From contig CAKOLN010000006.1 in NCBI GenBank assembly GCA_934096075.1, positions 11,919 through 75,918 of the forward strand: 64,000 bases of DNA, in the 5' to 3' direction. The DNA is from an uncultured Bacilli bacterium (GTDB taxonomy: Bacteria > Bacillota_I > Bacilli_A > RF39 > UBA660). Of the stretch, positions 17,384-25,159 are shown piece by piece; within the stretch, counting starts at the first letter, position 1; the number at the start of each line of letters is the position of its first letter. A program made the translations under genes and the position numbers. The notes beneath the pieces were generated by a model. That model was given only the letters and a program-made list of their open reading frames with translations, searched no databases and had not been told where the DNA came from.

Positions 17384-18174
17384 TCTTTCACCCCCAGTTT
17401 ATATATTATTTTATTATCTAAGAAATAATGATCAGTACTAACATAATCATTAAGATTAATATCTTTATAATGACTCAAAATAATAGATGTTTCACTATCA
17501 CTCATATTACTTAAATTAACTATAAAATTATAACCAACTAATAGATCTAAATATAAATTACCACTAAATATATTATTATCAAATATACAAGTATTTTTAT
17601 TTTCTTCTTTAATAATTAACTCTTTCTTATTACTAACTTCTTTAATTATAGTATTCATATTTCTATTAGATATACTCTTATAATCATAATAACTATTTAA
17701 TAATGGTCTTTTAGAATACATAAGAGTATTTCTATTTATTAAAAAATAAAATAAATTACTATTAGTATTATTTCTTATTTCTATTAATTCTTCTTTAGTT
17801 AGTTCATTATTTACTACTACATTAGATAATCCAAGTTCATTAAAATAATTTATACTGCTATAATTATTTATTATATGACTACCCATTAATACAACTTTAT
17901 TTTTATCTAATATATTACTTAATCCAAAATCTTCTATAAAATAATATTCTATATTATTAAGTTTATCTTTAATAAGTTTAAATTCCTCCAATAAATCTTT
18001 ATGAAATAATTTATTTATCATTACACTTACTTTTCTTTTACTAGATAACTCATTTATTTCTTCAACATTAAAATAAACATCAAACCCTATACTAAAGCCA
18101 TCTAATGGTAATATCAATTCTTCATTTATATTATTTACATCTTTATTATTAGGTATTATATAAAATTTATTCAT
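17380..18174 (-). CDS. Divergent U32-like protein (YrrN position)
   Basis: A 264-residue protein located exactly where Bacillus yrrN lies, between the trmR and yrrO homologues, and overlapping both. Features such as LILPLDGFSIGFDVYFNVEEI and KVVLMGSHIINNYSSINYFNELGLSNVVVNNELTKEEL (here quoted as separate short blocks in a TIM-barrel-like pattern) agree with a reduced U32 barrel. It lacks the Cys cluster of its partner. I infer that it is the partner subunit for tRNA U34 hydroxylation; sequence alone gives only moderate support. Confidence 0.65.
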   Translation of the reverse strand: MNKFYIIPNNKDVNNINEELILPLDGFSIGFDVYFNVEEINELSSKRKVSVMINKLFHKDLLEEFKLIKDKLNNIEYYFIEDFGLSNILDKNKVVLMGSHIINNYSSINYFNELGLSNVVVNNELTKEELIEIRNNTNSNLFYFLINRNTLMYSKRPLLNSYYDYKSISNRNMNTIIKEVSNKKELIIKEENKNTCIFDNNIFSGNLYLDLLVGYNFIVNLSNMSDSETSIILSHYKDINLNDYVSTDHYFLDNKIIYKLGVKE

Positions 18175-18754
18175 CTTTACACCTTCTTAGTATTATTAAT
18201 CCATCTCCAACATTAATTTTAGATACTTCATATTCATTTTGATTATCTAAGTAATTTAAAAACCTTTCTATTTTTCTTACTAAGGCTCTTAAATTCCTAG
18301 ATTTTATTTCATTACTTTTACCAACTAGTCCATGAAAATCTACATTATCTATTATAAATGTTCCACCTTTATTAAGATTATCTTTATATTTATTAATAAA
18401 TTCTAGATTCTTTCCTTTCGCAGCATCCACAAATATCAAATCATATTTATCATTTATAGTAACATCTAATGCATCTCCTAGTATTAAGTTAATATTGTCT
18501 AATTTAGATAATTTAACATTTTCTAAAGCAATTTTATATCTTTCTTCATCTCTTTCTATACTTGTTATATAAGCACCAGTATTTCTAATTTTAATTGTAC
18601 TATACCCTATCGCAGTTCCTATTTCTAATACTTTCTTTATATTATTTTCTTTAATATAGTTAGTTAAATAATTTATTCCATCATTTAACATAATAGGAAC
18701 ATTATTCTCTTTAGCATAATGTTCCATGTTACTTAATAATTCATTAATATTCAT
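18167..18754 (-). CDS. trmR: tRNA 5-hydroxyuridine methyltransferase (YrrM/TrmR)
   Basis: A 195-residue class I SAM-dependent methyltransferase of the O-methyltransferase family 3. The SAM site is KKVLEIGTAIGYSTIKI, with the acidic ribose-binding residue in YITSIERDEERY, and the metal/catalytic block is DLIFVDAAKGKNLEFI plus GGTFIIDNVDFHG. In Bacillus, TrmR methylates 5-hydroxyuridine at the tRNA wobble base. The neighbouring U32 genes, which supply that substrate, support the same role here. Confidence 0.9.
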   Translation of the reverse strand: MNINELLSNMEHYAKENNVPIMLNDGINYLTNYIKENNIKKVLEIGTAIGYSTIKIRNTGAYITSIERDEERYKIALENVKLSKLDNINLILGDALDVTINDKYDLIFVDAAKGKNLEFINKYKDNLNKGGTFIIDNVDFHGLVGKSNEIKSRNLRALVRKIERFLNYLDNQNEYEVSKINVGDGLIILRRCKDE

Positions 18755-19832
18755 ACCATTTACCTTCTCTTTGAAGTCTATTAATTGTACTTAAGTGTTC
18801 ACTATAATTCTTACTGAAATAAGTATTATTATCTTTATCTGATACAAAGTAATAATAATCATTTTGAGTAGGATTTAAACTAGCTTCTATACTTTCTATA
18901 CCAGGATTACAAATAGGTCCGATAGGAAGTCCTATTAAACTATTACATCTAGTATTATATTTATTAGTACAATCATCTATTTCTGCTTGATATAAGTCTC
19001 TTTCACCCATTAAAACTTTAGAACCATAATAAGTTGTAACACAACTACCTAAGTTCCATCCATTATTTAGTCTATTAGTAAATACTCCTGCGATTCCTTT
19101 TCTATCACTTCCTAGTGAGCCTTCTTGTTCAACTATACTAGCCAAAGTAAGTAACTCATGAACAGAATATCTACTACTTTCTATAGAACTTTTTAATGGA
19201 GTTAATTTATTATCCATCTCGTCTAACATTTTATATACTACTTCTTTAAAAGTACCATCTTTAAATATCATATATGTATTAGGATAAAGATATCCTTCTA
19301 AAGGATAATATATATCTTGAGACTTAATTTCATCAGTTAAAAACCAATATTTACTAATTAATTCATCAATAAAATCACTATCTTTTAATGTATTATATAT
19401 CTCTTCTTCTGTAATATTATCAGTAACATTAGTCAAATCACTTACAAGTTGTCTAATATTTCTACCTTCTTTAAATGTAAATTTAACTTCTTCTCTATTA
19501 CTAGTACTATCTCCATTAAGTACTTTTACTAATTCAGGTACACTCATACTAGCACTTATGTTGTACGAACCAGCACTTATGTTAACTCCACCAATAAGTT
19601 TACTATATAATTTCATAAAATTACTATTTCTAATAATACCAGTACTTTCTAAATCTTCAAATACCATATATCCAGTCATACCAGACTTAACTTCATAACT
19701 AATCATATCTGCCTTTTTATCCTTAGGACTAATCATATAAAAAGCAAATCCCCCGATTATTAAACATATTATTAAAATTAATACTAATATAAATAATATT
19801 AATTTCTTCTTATTAAGCTTTCTTTGTACCAT
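18744..19832 (-). CDS. mltG: Endolytic murein transglycosylase MltG
   Basis: A membrane-anchored enzyme of about 362 residues that cuts nascent glycan strands and ends peptidoglycan elongation. A basic N-terminus and one membrane helix (about residues 8-30) precede a LysM-like domain and the YceG catalytic domain. The catalytic Glu lies in TLASIVEQEGSLGSDRKGIAGVF; LIGLPIGPICNPG and NPTQNDYYYFVSDK are the other conserved blocks. The start is ATG 19832, behind GGAGAA, so it overlaps the preceding gene. Confidence 0.95.
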   Translation of the reverse strand: MVQRKLNKKKLILFILVLILIICLIIGGFAFYMISPKDKKADMISYEVKSGMTGYMVFEDLESTGIIRNSNFMKLYSKLIGGVNISAGSYNISASMSVPELVKVLNGDSTSNREEVKFTFKEGRNIRQLVSDLTNVTDNITEEEIYNTLKDSDFIDELISKYWFLTDEIKSQDIYYPLEGYLYPNTYMIFKDGTFKEVVYKMLDEMDNKLTPLKSSIESSRYSVHELLTLASIVEQEGSLGSDRKGIAGVFTNRLNNGWNLGSCVTTYYGSKVLMGERDLYQAEIDDCTNKYNTRCNSLIGLPIGPICNPGIESIEASLNPTQNDYYYFVSDKDNNTYFSKNYSEHLSTINRLQREGKWYEY

Positions 19833-20079
19833 TTTTATTCTCCTTCTCAAAACTATTTATTATATCTCTTATAAGTAACCATTCTTTATCTTCTTTAATA
19901 GAAGTAACTTTATCTTTATTTAATACGCCTACTTGAAGTATTGTTTCACCATTTTCATTTTTTTCATTATCAGTATAAACTATATAAGATTTATTATCTT
20001 TTTCTATTTTAAGAAGTATTTTACATTTTACTTCTTCTTCATTAATCATTAGTATTAATTCATTATCTTTTACTTTCAT
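19813..20079 (-). CDS. DUF1292 protein (YrzB-like)
   Basis: A small acidic protein of 88 residues with the DUF1292 pattern: ELILMINEEEVKCKILLKIE, KSYIVYTDNEKNENGET and a C-terminal helix. The function of the family is unknown; its conserved position between ruvX and mltG is the same as in Bacillus. The start is ATG 20079, nine bases after GGTGAT. A second DUF1292-like gene overlaps uvrC at 42219. Confidence 0.85.
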   Translation of the reverse strand: MKVKDNELILMINEEEVKCKILLKIEKDNKSYIVYTDNEKNENGETILQVGVLNKDKVTSIKEDKEWLLIRDIINSFEKENKNGTKKA

Positions 20080-20080
20080 T

Positions 20081-20500
20081 TTATTTATCACCATTAATTC
20101 TATCTAAGTATCCTTGAAGTATTATAGAAGAGGCTAATTTATCTACTACTTTTTTTCTATTGTTTCTTCTTTCATTATTCATTATAAGCATGTTATTAGC
20201 TATTATTGTCGTTAATCTTTCATCTTCAAGTATTACCTCTACTTTATATTTATCTTCTAGTTTTTCTTTAAATATAAATGTTTCTTCACTTCTTTTACTT
20301 ATAGACCCATCTAAATTTATAGGATTGCCTAATACTATTTTTTCTATTTTATATTCATTAAAATACTTATCTATTTTATTAAATAGTTCCTCTTCACTAG
20401 TATATCTTATAGTTTCTATAGGACTTGCGATTAGATGAGTTTCATCGCTTAAACTAATACCTAGTGTTCGAGATCCATAATCCATTCCAAGTATTCTCAC
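20081..20500 (-). CDS. ruvX: Putative Holliday junction resolvase / pre-16S rRNA nuclease YqgF
   Basis: A 139-residue RNase H-fold protein. The first acidic residue is in ILGMDYGSRTLGISLSD; IVLGNPINLDGSISKRSE and VILEDERLTT are the other conserved blocks, and the DxxA-type C-terminal Asp is in VVDKLASSIILQGYLD. In other bacteria YqgF processes the 16S rRNA 5' end. It overlaps ireB by four bases. Confidence 0.95.
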   Translation of the reverse strand: MRILGMDYGSRTLGISLSDETHLIASPIETIRYTSEEELFNKIDKYFNEYKIEKIVLGNPINLDGSISKRSEETFIFKEKLEDKYKVEVILEDERLTTIIANNMLIMNNERRNNRKKVVDKLASSIILQGYLDRINGDK

Positions 20501-20736
20501 TTTGTAAACTCCCTTAACATATATTCTACTAAATCTCTTCTATTTATTTTTTCTATTCTATTTCTAGCTTCTTTATAAGAACTAATATATCCTACTTCTC
20601 CAGTAAGTAAATATTCTGTAACCTGTTTATATGCATTATAACCAGCATTTTCTAAATCACTTATTATAGATTTAATTATTTCTTTGGAATTTTTAACATC
20701 TATTTCATCAGTGTTAACTACGATAGTCTCATCCAT
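20497..20736 (-). CDS. ireB: IreB family regulatory phosphoprotein (DUF965)
   Basis: A full-length 79-residue protein of the IreB/YrzL family. It begins with MDETIVVNTDEIDV, where Thr residues are phosphorylated by the PASTA kinase IreK in enterococci. NAGYNAYKQVTEYLLTGEVGYISSYKEARNRI follows as shorter conserved blocks. It is the first gene of the yrr operon, behind a sigma-A promoter. Known relatives regulate cell-envelope stress and cephalosporin resistance, which matches the linkage to mltG. Confidence 0.95.
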   Translation of the reverse strand: MDETIVVNTDEIDVKNSKEIIKSIISDLENAGYNAYKQVTEYLLTGEVGYISSYKEARNRIEKINRRDLVEYMLREFTK

Positions 20737-20755
20737 TTTTACACCTCACGATTAC

Positions 20756-20784
20756 ATTTTATCAAAATTTTAATATTTTTACAA
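20756..20784 (-). promoter_or_regulatory. Promoter of the ireB-ruvX-yrzB-mltG-trmR-U32 operon
   Basis: On the minus strand, TTGTAA (20779-20784), 17 bp and TAAAAT (20756-20761). It is back to back with the tRNA promoter. Confidence 0.75.
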
Positions 20785-20792
20785 TAAACCAC

Positions 20793-20822
20793 TTGCAAAT
20801 AAAAATAAAAATGTGCTATAAT
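20793..20822 (+). promoter_or_regulatory. Promoter of tRNA-Lys
   Basis: TTGCAA (20793-20798), 18 bp and a perfect TATAAT (20817-20822), ending 12 bp before the mature tRNA 5' end. Confidence 0.8.
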
Positions 20823-20834
20823 TTGTCATGTGAT

Positions 20835-20910
20835 GGTTCCTTAGCTCAGCTGGTAGAGCAACTGACTCTTAATCAGTGGGTCTAGGGTTCGAATCCCTAA
20901 GGAACCACCA
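20835..20910 (+). tRNA. tRNA-Lys (anticodon CTT)
   Basis: A 76-nt cloverleaf with the CCA end encoded. The acceptor stem is GGTTCCT/AGGAACC, the D arm contains AGCTCAGCTGGTAGAGC, the anticodon stem ACTGA/TCAGT encloses the loop CTCTTAA (anticodon CTT, reading AAG), and the T arm contains GGGTTCGAATCCC. It is the only tRNA found in the window. Confidence 0.97.
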
Positions 20911-20983
20911 TATAAATTTTATCAAAACCCTAAGAGGGTAAGATCCTCAACAATTGCCCTCTTAACTTTATTAAAGTAAATTT

Positions 20984-21016
20984 AAAATACTCATTATTTA
21001 TATAATGAGTATTTTT
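20984..21016. terminator. Bidirectional terminator between tRNA-Lys and the CDP-alcohol transferase gene
   Basis: AAAATACTCATTAT and ATAATGAGTATTTTT form a long stem with T runs on both strands. A second inverted repeat TAAGAGGG/CCCTCTTA (about 20929-20963) lies between it and the tRNA. Confidence 0.85.
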
Positions 21017-21704
21017 ATTTATATAAGAATTTTCTTAAATTTTCATTTCTATTTTTTATATAAAATTCTCTATCAGTTAACATATTCCATATTTCTTTTT
21101 TTGACTTTAGATTTTTTCTGTCAAGTTTAGCATAAGTAGTCTTTTTTAAAGCATTCTTAGAATAATCACATATAGTTACTAATTGTATTCCAACAATTAT
21201 GCCAATTAATATATAAGTAACACTATATTCAGTTATTTCTAAATATCTAAATAATTTTTGAGATATAATATTTTCAAAAGCCCATCTAGCACGATATAAA
21301 TAAAGTATTGTTATATTTATATCAAGTATTGTTGTTTTAAATTTACCAAGTTTACTAGATTGTACATTTTTATTATCTTTAAAAGCAAGAGTATTTATTA
21401 TAAATATAACTATTTCTAATAAAAGTACTATTAGAATAATTGGTATTTCATATGATAAAATAGAAATCATTATTAATGCAAATAACTTATCACTAACTGA
21501 ATCTAATAAGCTACCCAAAAAGCTTTCAACTTTCCAATATCTAGATAATTTACCATCAATCATATCCGTTAAAAACAATATACCTACTAATATACCCATA
21601 TATTTAATTCCTTTAGTGAAGTAATATATAGGTAACAGTATTGAACCTATTACTCTAGTAAAAGTAATTAAATTTACTATTATAAATTTTGTCTTATTTT
21701 TCAT
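21015..21704 (-). CDS. CDP-alcohol phosphatidyltransferase family protein
   Basis: A 229-residue membrane enzyme with about five helices. The CDP-alcohol motif is visible as DMIDGKLSRYWKVESFLGSLLDSVSD, which fits D-x2-DG-x2-(A/S)R-x8-G-x3-D-x3-D with Ser in place of the usual Ala. The family transfers a phosphoalcohol to CDP-diacylglycerol; a PgsA-type phosphatidylglycerophosphate synthase is the most likely role. The C-terminal 40 residues are unusually basic and extended. It overlaps the polysaccharide deacetylase gene by four bases. Confidence 0.85.
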   Translation of the reverse strand: MKNKTKFIIVNLITFTRVIGSILLPIYYFTKGIKYMGILVGILFLTDMIDGKLSRYWKVESFLGSLLDSVSDKLFALIMISILSYEIPIILIVLLLEIVIFIINTLAFKDNKNVQSSKLGKFKTTILDINITILYLYRARWAFENIISQKLFRYLEITEYSVTYILIGIIVGIQLVTICDYSKNALKKTTYAKLDRKNLKSKKEIWNMLTDREFYIKNRNENLRKFLYK

Positions 21705-22903
21705 TCTACCACCTTTAAACTTCTATATGTTTCTCCTTTTTCTAAAATTATATTATTAATACTTGCTAATTCACTAACAGTAGTTATTTTATATCCTAAA
21801 CTTACTAAATAAGGAACTACTTTTTTCACTGCTTCAACTGTTTCTGGGTATACATCATGCATTAATATAATATCACCATCTTCTATATTATTAATAATAT
21901 GATTATATATGTATTCACTATCTCTATAAAGCCAATCATTAGTATCTATATTCCATGAAATAATAGGCATATTTACTCTAGATCTTACAAGTGTATTAGC
22001 ATTTCCATAAGGTGTTCTTATTAATTTGATATCATTTAAAGTAATTTCATTAAATAATATATTTGTAGAATTAATTTCTTCATCTATTTCTTTAATATCT
22101 AATTTGTTAAGATTTTTATGAGCATATGTATGACTACCAATTTCCATTCCATTTTCTATTACTTCTTTTACTATTTCTTGATTGTATTTCATCCTATTAC
22201 CTAATTCAAAAAATGTTGCTTTAGAATTATTTAATACTAAAGTTTTAACTATTTCCATAGTATATTGACTAGGTCCATCATCAAAAGTAAAGGCTACTAC
22301 TTTATTATAAGATTCACTAAATACTTCAGATGTATTTTCATTAGGTATAAAAATATATACTTTATAAATTAAACCATTAAATAAAATATCATTAAAATAA
22401 AAATATATTCCATCATCATTTATTTTATAAGAAGCATTTTTAAAATTATCTTGAACAACTATATTAAATATATCACTATTATATTTAATTTTTATTTTAT
22501 CTAATATTATATCTTTAAATAAGTTATAATCTATTCTATTAAAAACTTTATCATTAGAAATATCATAATCTATGTTTTTATAAAATGTTTCATTATTTTT
22601 AACTATATTAAAGAAAACATTCATATATGTTTCATTTATATATACACTATATTTAATAATAGTGTTTTTGTCTTCTTTATAATTATTAACAAGTTTATTT
22701 ACTTCTTTGTCTATTACTTTTATATTAAATTTTGGATATGCTATATTATTTATTTTTTCTTCACTATAATTATTTAAAGTATTTATAATTGTGGTAATAT
22801 TATTACTTTTATATTTATCATAAATAAGAACACAAAATAATATACTTAATAAAAGTAAAGTTAAACATAATATGTAACCAAAGTATCCTTTTATATATTT
22901 CAT
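21701..22903 (-). CDS. Polysaccharide deacetylase, membrane anchored
   Basis: A 400-residue extracytoplasmic enzyme with one N-terminal membrane helix, a region of about 165 residues without recognised domain, and a NodB domain. Motif 1 is TFDDGPSQYT with both Asp, motif 2 is GSHTYAHKNL with the metal His pair, motif 3 is IRTPYGNAN and motif 5 is ILMHDVYPETVEA. It probably removes N-acetyl groups from peptidoglycan or another glycan. The start is ATG 22903, behind GGAGAAG. Confidence 0.9.
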   Translation of the reverse strand: MKYIKGYFGYILCLTLLLLSILFCVLIYDKYKSNNITTIINTLNNYSEEKINNIAYPKFNIKVIDKEVNKLVNNYKEDKNTIIKYSVYINETYMNVFFNIVKNNETFYKNIDYDISNDKVFNRIDYNLFKDIILDKIKIKYNSDIFNIVVQDNFKNASYKINDDGIYFYFNDILFNGLIYKVYIFIPNENTSEVFSESYNKVVAFTFDDGPSQYTMEIVKTLVLNNSKATFFELGNRMKYNQEIVKEVIENGMEIGSHTYAHKNLNKLDIKEIDEEINSTNILFNEITLNDIKLIRTPYGNANTLVRSRVNMPIISWNIDTNDWLYRDSEYIYNHIINNIEDGDIILMHDVYPETVEAVKKVVPYLVSLGYKITTVSELASINNIILEKGETYRSLKVVE

Positions 22904-22963
22904 ATCTTCTCCATCTATATTAATATATTTTATATATTCTATTTTAATTCTTGAATTTTCTTT

Positions 22964-22991
22964 ACACAAAAAGATTACTAATTGTAATCTT
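22964..22991 (-). terminator. Terminator of mscL
   Basis: AAGATTAC/GTAATCTT hairpin with a five-base loop followed by T5 on the minus strand; it includes the mscL stop codon. Confidence 0.8.
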
Positions 22992-23388
22992 ATTTGTTGT
23001 CTTTTAGTAAATCTCTAATTTCTTCTAATAATATTACTTGTTCAGTTTTGCATGCCTTTGGTTCTTCTTTAATTTGTTCTTTCTTTTCTAATTTTTTATG
23101 TAATTTGTTTATAGTTTTTATAACTAAAAATAAACAAAAAGCTACAATTAGAAAATTAACTATGTTTTGAATTAATAAACCGTATTTTATCTCTGCATTA
23201 CCTACTTTTAAAATTAAATTAGAAAAATCATGTCCACCAATAATAATACCTATTATAGGCATCATTAAATCACTTACAACGCTATTAACTATTTTAGAGA
23301 ATGCATCACCAATTATTACACCTACTGCCATATCTAGAACATTACCTTTAGAAATAAATTCTTTAAATTCTCCAAAAAACTTTTTCAT
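22990..23388 (-). CDS. mscL: Large-conductance mechanosensitive channel
   Basis: A 132-residue MscL that opens under membrane tension to release solutes. MKKFFGEFKEFISKGN, the pore helix VLDMAVGVIIGDAFSKIVNS, the second membrane helix LIQNIVNFLIVAFCLFLVI and a charged C-terminal bundle are all present. The start ATG overlaps the stop of the upstream lipoprotein (TAATG), so the two are translationally coupled. Confidence 0.96.
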   Translation of the reverse strand: MKKFFGEFKEFISKGNVLDMAVGVIIGDAFSKIVNSVVSDLMMPIIGIIIGGHDFSNLILKVGNAEIKYGLLIQNIVNFLIVAFCLFLVIKTINKLHKKLEKKEQIKEEPKACKTEQVILLEEIRDLLKDNK

Positions 23389-24083
23389 TAACATTCACTT
23401 CCAATTTCACATAAGTCACTATTATTTATTTCTTTAATTATTTCTACAAATGAATTATAAGATTCTTCAATCATTTCACCACTTAATTCCATATATGGAT
23501 CAGTTTGTAATTTACTTATACCTAAAGTAAGTTTAGTACCTTTACCTTTAACTATAGAAACAACACTAGGTGCATATATTCTTTTTTCTCCAGTTTTAAT
23601 TTCTTCTTCTCCGTTCGTTAAAGTATATTCTTCTAATAAATTATCTAATTTATTTAGGATTTCTTTATAATCTTTAGTTCCTTCTCTTTCAGTAATAATT
23701 TCTCCATCTTCTAATTTTAGAATATCTCTAATCTCATATAGATCAATATAATATATTTTACTAACATCATTATCTTTAGAAGCACTAATTAAGGGTCCTA
23801 TAACACTTCTACACCAAGGACAACTTGTATATCCAAAATATACTAAAAATGTTTCTTGATTATCTATTTTCTCTAATAATTCCTTAGTTGATAAATATAC
23901 AAAAGGATTATCTTCACTTATTTCTAACTTTCTATATTCTTTTCCACTAGAAGTTGTTTTGCCATTTAAACTTTCATACTCTTCTTTAAACTTAACTGCA
24001 TCACTTTTAGTACATCCACTTATTAATACTCCTAAAATTAACACAAATAATACTTTTACTACTTTCTTCACTTTTCTCACCAT
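23388..24083 (-). CDS. Thioredoxin-fold lipoprotein with CPWC motif
   Basis: A 231-residue lipoprotein. The signal peptide ends in the lipobox LISGC, so it should be diacylated and anchored on the outer face of the membrane. The thioredoxin fold carries FLVYFGYTSCPWCRSVIGPL, with a CxxC pair. A role as thiol oxidoreductase or disulfide sensor outside the cell is inferred; the Cys-rich secreted proteins elsewhere in this window are plausible substrates. The C-terminus ends with two further Cys. Confidence 0.8.
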   Translation of the reverse strand: MVRKVKKVVKVLFVLILGVLISGCTKSDAVKFKEEYESLNGKTTSSGKEYRKLEISEDNPFVYLSTKELLEKIDNQETFLVYFGYTSCPWCRSVIGPLISASKDNDVSKIYYIDLYEIRDILKLEDGEIITEREGTKDYKEILNKLDNLLEEYTLTNGEEEIKTGEKRIYAPSVVSIVKGKGTKLTLGISKLQTDPYMELSGEMIEESYNSFVEIIKEINNSDLCEIGSEC

Positions 24084-24087
24084 AACA

Positions 24088-24117
24088 ATTTTATCACATA
24101 CATGATAAATATTTCAA
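24088..24117 (-). promoter_or_regulatory. Promoter of the thioredoxin-like lipoprotein and mscL
   Basis: On the minus strand, TTGAAA (24112-24117), 18 bp and TAAAAT (24088-24093). Confidence 0.65.
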
Positions 24118-24131
24118 CTATTAGTGCATAT

Positions 24132-24157
24132 AAAAAAACTACCAAATTAATGGTAGT
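24132..24157 (-). terminator. Terminator of the CotY/CotZ-like gene
   Basis: ACTACC/GGTAGT stem followed by T7 on the minus strand. Confidence 0.85.
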
Positions 24158-24163
24158 CTTTAT

Positions 24164-24637
24164 TTAACCACATATACATTCTACATAAGTATCATTTAAA
24201 CATCTTAATGAGCATATGCAATTAACATTCATAGTAAATATTGAATCAGTTGCAACATATGGATAAGGACTGCTTGAATCAGTGTTAGCAGCAAGTACTC
24301 TGAATGTACAACAGCATCCATCACATTTTTCTACTCTAAATACACTAGAACATCCAGTAGCATCTTCACTATTACAATCAGTTGTAGTTCTAGTAGTAGG
24401 CATACTCCATGGTGTACCATTTCCACAGCAAGTATAAAGCATTATAGGTCTTGTATTACATACAACACAGTTGCCTCCTCCACCTAATGCTGGTCTATCA
24501 CATGAATTTAAGCAATTGTCAGGACAAGCATTGTTTTGAAGAACATTAATTACTTGTAGTATTTCTTGTATGCAATTATTTTGGCAATCATCGTTATTTG
24601 AATTTCTACATCCACATGAATTTAAATTATTATTCAT
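24164..24637 (-). CDS. Spore coat/crust protein, CotY/CotZ/ExsY family
   Basis: A 157-residue protein with 22 cysteines and no signal peptide. It follows the CotZ pattern: an N-terminal helix CIQEILQVINVLQNNACPDNC (as CIQEILQVIN then LQNNACPDNC), an RPIMLYTCCGNGTPW segment, FRVEKCDGCCCTFRVL, and the C-terminal IFTMNVNCICSLRCL. In Bacillus these proteins self-assemble through disulfides into the outermost spore layer. The ribosome binding site is AAGGGGTGG. A sequence matching the sigma-K consensus lies upstream. I am confident of the family; whether this organism makes spores is not shown. Confidence 0.88.
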   Translation of the reverse strand: MNNNLNSCGCRNSNNDDCQNNCIQEILQVINVLQNNACPDNCLNSCDRPALGGGGNCVVCNTRPIMLYTCCGNGTPWSMPTTRTTTDCNSEDATGCSSVFRVEKCDGCCCTFRVLAANTDSSSPYPYVATDSIFTMNVNCICSLRCLNDTYVECICG

Positions 24638-24666
24638 AAATCCACCCCTTCTTTATTATTCACTAA

Positions 24667-24693
24667 TAATTTATGTGATTAAATTTAATTTGT
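24667..24693 (-). promoter_or_regulatory. Possible sigma-K type promoter of the CotY/CotZ-like gene
   Basis: On the minus strand, AC (24692-24693), 16 bp and CATAAATTA (24667-24675) match the sigma-K pattern AC-N16/17-CATANNNTA. The signal is short and could arise by chance in AT-rich DNA. Support comes from the coat-protein gene it precedes and from the same arrangement at 26592-26618. Confidence 0.5.
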
Positions 24694-24758
24694 GTACACT
24701 ATAAATATTATATTTATTTTTTTATTTTTTTATAGTATAATTTTATTAGGTGATTATA

Positions 24759-25076
24759 ATGAATTTAAGTTATGAATATTTAATAATAGTAGGAATATTA
24801 ATTCTAATAAGTTTTATAATAATTAAAATCAATAAGAAAGACTTTAAAATAGAAATTAATAAATTAATACAATATTTAGGTGGTAAAGAAAATATAATAA
24901 GTGCTGACTATCATATGTCAAGACTTAAAGTTAGAGTTAAAGACACCAGTATTGTAGACAAAGACGCTATTCAAAGACTTGGTGCTAAAGGTATAGTTGA
25001 AGTTGATGATGAGCTTAAAATAATATTAGATTCTAATTCTAAAAATATTAAAAAGTATATTAGTGACTTAAAATAG
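24759..25076 (+). CDS. Membrane-anchored PTS EIIB-like domain with Cys-to-His change
   Basis: A 105-residue protein with one membrane helix (about residues 7-24) and a glucose-type EIIB fold: IQYLGGKENIISADYHMSRLKVRV, then LGAKGIVEVDDELKIIL. The phosphorylated Cys of EIIB (CxTRLR) aligns with His52 (HMSRLK), so the normal phosphocysteine chemistry is lost. No EIIC or EIIA gene is nearby. A regulatory or sensory role is inferred. The start is ATG 24759, behind AGGTGAT, with TATAAT about 25 bp upstream. It is divergent from the coat gene. Confidence 0.75.
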   Translation: MNLSYEYLIIVGILILISFIIIKINKKDFKIEINKLIQYLGGKENIISADYHMSRLKVRVKDTSIVDKDAIQRLGAKGIVEVDDELKIILDSNSKNIKKYISDLK

Positions 25077-25087
25077 TCATTTTTTTC
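25062..25087 (+). terminator. Terminator of the EIIB-like gene
   Basis: TGACT/AGTCA hairpin followed by T7; the stop codon lies in the loop/stem. Confidence 0.75.
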
Positions 25088-25092
25088 TTATC

Positions 25093-25119
25093 TTCGACAT
25101 AATTCGACAAATTTCGACA
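25093..25119 (+). promoter_or_regulatory. Three tandem Spo0A-like boxes upstream of the histidine kinase
   Basis: TTCGACA occurs at 25093-25099, 25103-25109 and 25113-25119. Each is the exact reverse complement of the Spo0A core TGTCGAA. The copies repeat every 10 bp, so they face the same side of the helix. The third is near the -35 position of a likely promoter (TATATA about 17 bp downstream). I infer control of the kinase gene by Spo0A or a related response regulator. Confidence 0.75.
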
Positions 25120-25159
25120 TTTTTATTTGGTATTATATATATGAGGTGTGTGGTGTTTC

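Noticed and set aside
20929..20963. TAAGAGGG/CCCTCTTA repeat as the tRNA-Lys terminator
   Set aside because: The loop is long and no T tract follows; the stronger hairpin at 20984-21016 is the better terminator.
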